Origin: Actinoallomurus purpureus
Lineage (GTDB): Bacteria > Actinomycetota > Actinomycetes > Streptosporangiales > Streptosporangiaceae
Length of the DNA stretch: 64,000 nt
NCBI RefSeq assembly: GCF_024055795.1
Contig: NZ_JAMXMY010000010.1
Location: 1 to 64,000 of the forward strand
Direction: 5' to 3'
Part shown: piece after piece, positions 58,621-64,000 of the stretch
Numbering within the stretch: the stretch's first letter is position 1
Layout: every line of letters starts with the position of its first letter
The notes under the pieces: generated by a model
Seen by the model: only the letters and a program-made list of their open reading frames with translations
Told to the model about the DNA's origin: nothing
The model's database searches: none
Position numbers and translations under genes: made by a program

Positions 58621-59727
58621 CTACAACGGGTCGGAGAACGTCCAGCCCTTTTCCAGGAGGGAGTCGATCTCGGTGACGGCGGTGGTGAGGCGTTCCTCGT
58701 GGGTTCCGGTCACGACGATGTACGGGAGGCCGCGCCGGTCGAGTTCTTCGCGGAACCGCGCCGACATCCGCTCCCGGATCGACTCACCGTCGCGCCAGCC
58801 GTCCTGTTCGAAGGGCACGCCGGCGGTGTCCGTGAGGATCCACAGGTCGTGGCGGGCGCGGGCGTGGAGGCGCTCGACATCGGGCGAGAGGGCGCCGAGG
58901 TAGCGCTCGTGCCACAGGGAGGTGGCGAAGGCGTCGGTGTCACAGATCAGCAGGGGCGAGCCGGAGCGGGCGGCGGCGTCCTCCAGGGCGAGGTGCCGCT
59001 CGGCGATCAGGGTGAACTCCTCCGACGACCAGGCGAGGTCGCCGATCCACACGTTGGGGTCGGTGCGCCGGGCGACGGCCAGCTTCTCCTCGCAGTACAG
59101 GCGGCCGTACTCCGGGACCCAGCGGGTCGACGCCCACACGCCGCCGCGGGCGGAGTAGTGCGCGGCGAGGGCGCGGCTGAGCGTGGTGGTGCCCGAGGAC
59201 TCCGCGCCGACGAGGACGACGCGCCGGGTCAGATACGCGCGTACGGCGGGCGAGAGCCACGGCCGGCAGGCGACGGGGTCGCTCCGGACGGCGGTGCCGC
59301 TCACCGGGAACCGGCCGCGCGGCGGATCGACGGGAACGTGCGCGGCGGCGAACCGCCGTGCCAGTTCGGGGCCGTACTCCTCGGAGCTGAACACCGCGTC
59401 GACCGGGGGCAGGCCGAGCGCGCCGACGCCGTGCCCGGACGCCGCGCTCAGGCCGGCCCGGAACGCCGCGACGTGCGCCGCCCAGATCGCGTCGGAGTCG
59501 TAGTCCACCTCGACGTCGTCGACGACCGGGACGATCTCGACGTGCGGCTGCGGGTGCCGCTCCCGGAGCCAGGCCGTGCGCAGGGCCAGGGGGATGCTCT
59601 CCGCGGTCGAGGCGGCCACCACGACGGTCACGCGCTCGCAGGCGTCCGCCGCGGTGTCGATCAGATGGTGGTGGCCGGCGTGCGGGGGATAGAACTTGCC
59701 GATCACCAGCCCGTGCCGGTACGTCAT
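58621..59727 (-). CDS. nadR: NadR-type NMN adenylyltransferase / ribosylnicotinamide kinase
   Basis: A 368-residue bifunctional enzyme without the N-terminal repressor domain of enteric NadR. The adenylyltransferase has GKFYPPHAGHHHLI (GxFxPxHxGH). The kinase has VVLVGAESSGTTTLSRALA, where Thr replaces the usual P-loop Lys, then WVPEYGRLY and LLICDTDAFATSLW. It makes NMN from nicotinamide riboside and then NAD. ATG at 59727 overlaps the pnuC stop by 4 bases. Confidence 0.9.
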   Translation of the reverse strand: MTYRHGLVIGKFYPPHAGHHHLIDTAADACERVTVVVAASTAESIPLALRTAWLRERHPQPHVEIVPVVDDVEVDYDSDAIWAAHVAAFRAGLSAASGHGVGALGLPPVDAVFSSEEYGPELARRFAAAHVPVDPPRGRFPVSGTAVRSDPVACRPWLSPAVRAYLTRRVVLVGAESSGTTTLSRALAAHYSARGGVWASTRWVPEYGRLYCEEKLAVARRTDPNVWIGDLAWSSEEFTLIAERHLALEDAAARSGSPLLICDTDAFATSLWHERYLGALSPDVERLHARARHDLWILTDTAGVPFEQDGWRDGESIRERMSARFREELDRRGLPYIVVTGTHEERLTTAVTEIDSLLEKGWTFSDPL

Positions 59728-60374
59728 GGGGCCACCAGGACGGACGCCGCCCGCCGGCCCGCCCAGTCCTTCCGCCAGGCGAGCAGCCCGGCGACGCACA
59801 GCGCCAGGAAGACGACGTAGAGGGCGCTGGTCAGGTAGAGGTGCTTGTAGGCGTACAGCGGGATGTAGATCAGGTCGGCGGCGATCCACAGCCACCACGA
59901 CTCGAGCAGTTTGCGGCTCTGACCGTACGTCGCGGCCAGCGAGATCGCGGTGGTCAGCGCGTCCCAGAAGGGGACGTTCGAGTCGGTCCAGGCGCTGAGC
60001 GCCCACGTCAGCAGGCCGGTGGCGGCGATCCCGGCGACCGCGAGCCCGGCCCACTCGGTGCCGGACGTGCGCTGGACGACCCGTTCACCGCGATCCCGCC
60101 CGCCGTACAGCCACTCCCACCAGCCCCACGCCTGCAGCACGACGTACACGACCTGCAGCCCCGCGTCGGCGTACAGGCCGCCGTCCACGAAGATCAGGCC
60201 GAGCAGGACGACGTTGGCGATGCCGATCGGCCAGTTGGCGATGTTCTGCCGTACGACGAGCCAGACGTTGACCACACCGGTGGCGAAGCCGAGGACCTCC
60301 GCCCAGGTCGTGGGCGTACCGCCGAGGGTGATGGCGGGCTCCAGGAGGGGACCCAGCAGGCTGTGCAGCGACAA
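59724..60374 (-). CDS. pnuC: Nicotinamide riboside transporter PnuC
   Basis: A 216-residue membrane protein of about seven helices. NIANWPIGIANVVLLGLIF and WWLWIAADLIYIPLYAYK with LYLTSALYVVFL are PnuC hallmarks. It carries nicotinamide riboside inward, trapped by NadR phosphorylation. TTG at 60374 has GGGAG 9 nt upstream. First gene of a two-gene NAD-salvage operon. Confidence 0.93.
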   Translation of the reverse strand: MSLHSLLGPLLEPAITLGGTPTTWAEVLGFATGVVNVWLVVRQNIANWPIGIANVVLLGLIFVDGGLYADAGLQVVYVVLQAWGWWEWLYGGRDRGERVVQRTSGTEWAGLAVAGIAATGLLTWALSAWTDSNVPFWDALTTAISLAATYGQSRKLLESWWLWIAADLIYIPLYAYKHLYLTSALYVVFLALCVAGLLAWRKDWAGRRAASVLVAP

Positions 60375-60683
60375 CGCGGCGCGCTCCCATGATCAGACAG
60401 TGGCCAGCAGAACCTAACATCCCGGACTTTGGTCACACGAGGGGAAAAACGCCGCACAGAGCTCGGCGCGCGGACGCCGAGCCCGCATGGCGAAGAACGC
60501 AGTCCCTTAGCACATGGGTCGCGGAATCGACAGAGTCCCGCACATCAATCTCCGCCATTCACAACGGGAAAGGCGTCCTAATTCCGTCGGCAGATCTTCC
60601 ATCAAGAACTTTTTTGTTGGTAGTTTCCGCTCGCCGTCGGTCGAGAAGCGGCACGATATCCCCCCTCGTTAAGGAGACTCGTC
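60375..60683. other. AT-richer divergent promoter region
   Basis: About 310 bases between pnuC (minus) and a secreted-protein gene (plus). No gene. It is AT-rich for this genome (for example 60595-60630 with a TTTTTT run), and AAGGAG at 60671 serves the plus-strand gene. No riboswitch recognised. Confidence 0.5.
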
Positions 60684-61124
60684 ATGGCACTCCTCCGTAA
60701 GGCGATCGTCGCGACCGCCGTGGCCGGTGTGGCCCTGGCCGGAGCCGCGGGCACCGCCTCCGCCGGTATCGTTCCTCCCAAGCCGAAGCCGGGCCACTTC
60801 ACGGCCTATGGCCCCGCCGTGAAGAAGGTCCACGGGAAGGTCGTCCACCTCCAGACGGTGACCGGAACCGCGAAGGTCACCGCGTGGACGACGGTGAAAT
60901 GGAACGCCGTCAACAAGACCTACAACAAGAAGACGCACAAGGGCGCCATCACGGTGGTCTTCACCTACGTCAACGCCGCGCACCAGGCCAAGACCAAGCC
61001 CTTCACCGTCAAGGCCACGGCCGACGTCACGTTCGCCATCCCGATGAGGCTGAAGCAGCTCACGGTGCAGGTGTTCCAGGGCAAGAAGCACGGCGCGCGG
61101 GTCGCGATCCTGGGCGGCAAGTGA
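60684..61124 (+). CDS. Secreted basic protein of unknown function
   Basis: A 146-residue protein. Signal peptide MALLRKAIVATAVAGVALAG, cut near TASA-G. The mature part is Lys/Val/Thr-rich with alternating beta strands (TAKVTAWTTVKWNAVNKTY, FTVKATADVTFAIPMRL), no Cys, and high pI. ATG at 60684 has AAGGAG 7 nt upstream. Family not recognised; possibly wall-associated. Confidence 0.7.
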   Translation: MALLRKAIVATAVAGVALAGAAGTASAGIVPPKPKPGHFTAYGPAVKKVHGKVVHLQTVTGTAKVTAWTTVKWNAVNKTYNKKTHKGAITVVFTYVNAAHQAKTKPFTVKATADVTFAIPMRLKQLTVQVFQGKKHGARVAILGGK

Positions 61125-61142
61125 CACGCCGTTGATACACGT

Positions 61143-61186
61143 GATCCGTACCCGGGCGCCATGGCGCGGACGCCCGGGTACGGATC
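61143..61186. terminator. Bidirectional terminator hairpin
   Basis: GATCCGTACCCGGGCG and CGCCCGGGTACGGATC form a perfect 16-bp stem with a 12-nt loop between convergent genes. Confidence 0.85.
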
Positions 61187-61203
61187 GCTTCTGACCGAGG
61201 GTC

Positions 61204-62019
61204 TCAGCGGAGGCCGGCGAACAGGTCGTCCTCCTGGCCGGGCGCGGTGACGGTGCTGAGGCGCCGGACGAAGGCCTCGTGGCCGAGCGCCCGAAGCTGG
61301 GCCTCCTCGGGCATCCGCAGCAGGAAGATGCTGTCGCCCTGGCTGGCGTGCGCCTCCAGGGCCTTGCGCTTGCGTTCGAAGTACGCGGAGACGTCCACCA
61401 CTGTGGTGATCTCCTCGTCGGGGGTGCCGAAGTCGTCGGGGAGCTCGAAGTCGCCCATGTCCGCGCCGGTGCTCCGCAGGTACTCCATCATCTCGGCGAT
61501 CCGGGCCCGGGACACGGCGGTCTCGTAGAGCTTGCGCGGGATGCCCGTCGCCTCGGCCGCGGCGATCGCGATGCGGTGCGCCTGGATGTGGTCGGGGTGT
61601 CCGTACCCGCCGTTCTCGTCGTAGGTGACGACCACCTGCGGCCGGTACTTCTCCATGAGCTCGCTCAGGCGCGCGGCCGCCCGCTCGACCGGCACGTTGC
61701 TGAAGACGGCGGCGTCGGCGTTGGCGTCCCACCCGGCCATTCCGGAGTCGGGATAGCCGAGTAGTTCGACGTGGCCGATCGCCAGGTGGGCGGCGGACTC
61801 GCGCAGCTCGGCGAGCCGGAGGCGGCTCACCTCCGCCGGGTCGTGGCCCGGCTGCCCGGGCTTGATCCCGCCCGGGGCGTCGCCCTGCTCACCGTTGGTA
61901 CAGGTCACCAGGACGGTCCGGATGCCCTCCTCGGCGTACTGCGCGAAGATCCCACCGGTACTGAGCACCTCGTCGTCCGGGTGCGCGTGCACGGCCATCA
62001 GTGTGAGTTCGGATTCCAT
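61204..62019 (-). CDS. PIG-L family zinc deacetylase (MshB/Mca-like)
   Basis: A 271-residue LmbE/PIG-L enzyme. AVHAHPDDEVLSTGG holds the zinc motif AHPDDE, and DENGGYGHPDHIQAH the second HPDH. MshB deacetylates a mycothiol precursor and Mca cleaves mycothiol conjugates; this protein is shorter and lacks enough family-specific features for me to choose, so other N-acetylglucosamine substrates are possible. ATG at 62019. A small zinc-ribbon-like gene lies upstream on the same strand. Confidence 0.85.
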   Translation of the reverse strand: MESELTLMAVHAHPDDEVLSTGGIFAQYAEEGIRTVLVTCTNGEQGDAPGGIKPGQPGHDPAEVSRLRLAELRESAAHLAIGHVELLGYPDSGMAGWDANADAAVFSNVPVERAAARLSELMEKYRPQVVVTYDENGGYGHPDHIQAHRIAIAAAEATGIPRKLYETAVSRARIAEMMEYLRSTGADMGDFELPDDFGTPDEEITTVVDVSAYFERKRKALEAHASQGDSIFLLRMPEEAQLRALGHEAFVRRLSTVTAPGQEDDLFAGLR

Positions 62020-62055
62020 GGGTCCCAGGATGCCCGTACGCGGCGGGCTCCGGCG

Positions 62056-62280
62056 TCAGCGGGAGCGGCGCCGGCGGCGACGCCAGATCTTGGCGCATTC
62101 CTCGCAGGTGTCCGGGGGAGGCGCGGACGAGGACTCTCCGCGCACCGTCATGACCGCGCCGCAGTACGCGACCACGGTGCTCCCCACCGGCCGGACGGGA
62201 GGGGGATATCCGTGTGTGACCTCCTCGTCGCCGGCGCCGGCCGGCCTGAGGGCGAGGTCTGTCGAGGGTCTCGGCGTCAC
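62056..62280 (-). CDS. Small Cys-containing protein (DUF3039-like?)
   Basis: A 74-residue protein. VVAYCGAVMTVRG and DTCEECAKIWRRRRR give three cysteines in a zinc-ribbon-like order, reminiscent of DUF3039 (HYV...CGK...CPxC), but the match is partial. The strongly basic tail could bind nucleic acid. ATG at 62280. Function unknown. Confidence 0.5.
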   Translation of the reverse strand: MTPRPSTDLALRPAGAGDEEVTHGYPPPVRPVGSTVVAYCGAVMTVRGESSSAPPPDTCEECAKIWRRRRRRSR

Positions 62281-62534
62281 CCTTCAACGGTACGGCGTGC
62301 GCCGCCGAACGTCCCGATCAGATCTGGAACGGCCAGGAACATCCCGGTGGTCCGTCGCCCGGCCAGGGCCCTCCCCGGCGTCCCCCCGCACGCGGACGAA
62401 CGTTCCCCGGACTCGGTCTGCGACGTTCGTTCCCTGTGTGACCAGAACCGGCCCGAATGCCCCTCAGAGGCGCTTGCGTCCGAATTGATCAACTGCGAGC
62501 ATGCTTACTCCCCCCATCATTCCCAGGAGTATTC

Positions 62535-63506
62535 ATGCGTTCCAGCGCGCGCCTGGTCGCCGCAACTGTCGCGGGCACCCTCATCGGCTCACTCCCGCTG
62601 ACCGCCCCGAACGCCCTCGCCGCCACCGCCGGCCCCGCCGCCGACACGAAGGCCGGCCTCGTCTCCTCCTCGGCCACCACCCAGGCATCCGCGCCGTCCG
62701 GCGTCTACGCCAAGGGCGCGTACCTCTACGACGCCGGCAAGGGCAAGAAGCTGTGGGGCAGGGCCACCACGACCAAACGCCCCATCGGCAGCATGACCAA
62801 GGTCATGACCGCGCTCCTCGTGATCCAGGCCGGCAACCTCGACCGCACGATCACCGTCAAGAAGAAGTACGTCGACTACGTCACGGGCAACGACGCCAGC
62901 TCCGCCGGGCTCAAGACCGGTGACAAGGTCACGGCCCGGCAGCTGCTGAACGCCATGATGCTGCCCTCCGGCTGCGACGCGGCGTACGCCCTCGCCGACG
63001 TGTACGGCCCCGGCCCCACGAAGTTCGTCGCCAAGATGAACAAGACCGCCAAGTCGCTCGGCATGACGAGCACCTACTTCCGTACGTTCGACGGGCTGCC
63101 GACCTCCTCGCACAAGGAGGGGTACTCCACGCCGAGCAACCTGATGAAGCTGGCCAAGAAGGCCATGACCAGCTCGAATTTCCGTACGGTCGTGGCCCGC
63201 AAGACGTACTCGCTGTCGAAGACGAGCGGGCACCACGCCTACAAGTGGACCAACACGAACCTGCTCCTCGGCTCCTACAGCGGCACCATCGGCATCAAGA
63301 CCGGCCACACGAACGGCGCCGGGTACTGCCTGCTGTTCGCTTCCAAGCGCGGTGGCCGCACCCTCTACGGTCTCGTCCTGAACAGCACGACCACCGACAC
63401 GAACCGCCGGTTCACCGACGCGGCGAAGATGCTCGACTGGGCGTACGGCACCAAGTCGGCGCAGATGCGTCTGCGGTCTCTGCCGTCGGGCGCGGCCACG
63501 GACTGA
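62535..63506 (+). CDS. D-alanyl-D-alanine carboxypeptidase (peptidase S11, low-molecular-mass PBP)
   Basis: A 323-residue exported enzyme. Signal peptide MRSSARLVAATVAGTLIGSL. Active-site motifs: GSMTKVM (SxxK), PSGCDAAY (SxN position, SGC as in many actinobacteria) and GIKTGHTNGAGYC (KTG). It trims pentapeptide stems of peptidoglycan. ATG at 62535 has CAGGAG 5 nt upstream. The C-terminus lacks the anchoring helix of PBP5-type enzymes, so it may be soluble outside the cell. Confidence 0.9.
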   Translation: MRSSARLVAATVAGTLIGSLPLTAPNALAATAGPAADTKAGLVSSSATTQASAPSGVYAKGAYLYDAGKGKKLWGRATTTKRPIGSMTKVMTALLVIQAGNLDRTITVKKKYVDYVTGNDASSAGLKTGDKVTARQLLNAMMLPSGCDAAYALADVYGPGPTKFVAKMNKTAKSLGMTSTYFRTFDGLPTSSHKEGYSTPSNLMKLAKKAMTSSNFRTVVARKTYSLSKTSGHHAYKWTNTNLLLGSYSGTIGIKTGHTNGAGYCLLFASKRGGRTLYGLVLNSTTTDTNRRFTDAAKMLDWAYGTKSAQMRLRSLPSGAATD

Positions 63507-63518
63507 CACACTTGACAC

Positions 63519-64000
63519 ATGGTTGACGACGAACTCTGGAAGGCCCGTTTCCGGGCCGCCCGGGTGAGCCTGCCCGGCTGGGCGCATGACGCGCCGCACC
63601 GCTCGGTGTACCGCTCGAACGCCACGGGGACCTGGGAGCTCTACGCCTGGGACCGTACGACGGGCGACCGCCGGCAGGTCACCGACCGGCCGAACGGCAC
63701 CTGGACCGGCGGCATCGAACCGACCGGTGAGTGGATCTGGTGGTTCTCCGACAGCGACGGCAACGAGTTCGGCGTGTGGAAGCGCCAGCCGTTCGGCGGC
63801 GGTCCGGACGAACCCGCCGTGCCCGCGCTGGAACCCTCCTACCCGGCCGGGCTCTCCGTGGCGTCCAGCGGACTGTCCGTCGTCGGCCGGTCCACGGAGG
63901 GCTGCACGACGATCCACATGTGCCCTCCGGGAACCGACCCGTACGTCCTCTACACGCACGCCGAGGACGCGTACGTGATCGACCTGGCCCAGGACGAGTC
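63519..64000 (+). CDS. S9-type prolyl oligopeptidase family protein, C-terminus cut by window edge
   Basis: ATG at 63519 begins MVDDELWKARFRAARVSL, followed by beta-propeller-like repeats (YRSNATGTWELYAWDRTTGD, GEWIWWFSDSDGNEFGVW). The TolB/S9 N-terminal propeller is recognisable; the catalytic alpha/beta-hydrolase domain lies outside the window. No Shine-Dalgarno is visible; a CACACT hexamer 6 nt before the ATG could give a leaderless transcript. 160 codons present. Confidence 0.75.
   Translation, partial: MVDDELWKARFRAARVSLPGWAHDAPHRSVYRSNATGTWELYAWDRTTGDRRQVTDRPNGTWTGGIEPTGEWIWWFSDSDGNEFGVWKRQPFGGGPDEPAVPALEPSYPAGLSVASSGLSVVGRSTEGCTTIHMCPPGTDPYVLYTHAEDAYVIDLAQDE

Noticed and set aside
60375-60683. 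NAD- or PreQ1-type riboswitch ahead of pnuC
   Set aside because: No conserved hairpin arrangement on the minus strand could be recognised by eye.

Overview
The window is very GC-rich chromosomal DNA from a filamentous, probably sporulating actinomycete. It carries a BldG-type anti-anti-sigma factor with its partner kinase, a WblA-type WhiB protein, a Tad-type secretion locus with a septum-site (Ssd) ATPase, paired ArsA-like ATPases, GTG/TTG starts, and many 4-bp GTGA/ATGA gene overlaps. The order hppA - anti-sigma kinase - bldG - helicase - tad/ssd - acetyl-CoA synthetase - nth - crp - arsA pair - wblA - PBP is, from memory, that of the Streptomyces core chromosome. Sequence details differ enough that I would guess a relative such as Streptosporangiales, but the window does not settle genus or family.

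Layout. 0-10 kb: a cut secreted protein, FUSC transporter, SixA phosphatase, proton-pumping pyrophosphatase, the rsbW-like/bldG pair and a divergent DEAH helicase. 10-19 kb: a LapA-like membrane protein, a secreted Ala-rich protein, the reverse-strand Tad locus (DUF4244 pilin, two TadE-like pseudopilins, tadC, tadB, tadA, ssd) and a GNAT enzyme. 20-31.6 kb: a degenerate Fic-like protein, acetyl-CoA synthetase, a holin-like protein, an epoxide-hydrolase-like enzyme, DUF309, a MarP-like protease, CoA-type NUDIX, endonuclease III, Crp, an MBL hydrolase, a second NUDIX, RidA and DUF4177. 31.8-43.1 kb: CoA transferase, slipin, two ArsA-like ATPases, WblA, class A PBP with PASTA, YqeY, metallophosphoesterase and a SigE-family sigma/anti-sigma pair.

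43.2-53.3 kb is accessory. tRNA-Pro(CGG) is followed by an integrated element bounded by a 46-bp repeat of the tRNA 3' end (43237-43282 and 49470-49515). Inside are an integrase stump, a frameshifted radical SAM gene with intact AAA ATPase and APH-type kinase neighbours, two truncated genes fused at a deletion scar, an SDR without its catalytic Tyr and a signal-less substrate-binding-like protein. Just beyond the distal repeat is an intact three-gene ABC-3C conflict system (DUF2326 ATPase, MC6-like middle component, nuclease-like effector).

53.3-64 kb: amino-acid permease, secreted protein, exported carbonic anhydrase, a thioredoxin-fold protein divergent from a TetR regulator over two clear operators, the pnuC-nadR NAD-salvage operon, a secreted basic protein, PIG-L deacetylase, D,D-carboxypeptidase and a cut S9 peptidase.

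Two sequence-level patterns stand out. First, the 3' ends of several genes (tadB, tadA, ssd, the Fic-like gene, slipin) are duplicated downstream, in three cases as tandem arrays; further arrays with periods of 21, about 33 and 37 bp lie in nearby gaps. Second, three genes show a -10-like hexamer exactly 7 nt before a GTG start (TAACCT twice, CACGAT once), which suggests leaderless transcripts.
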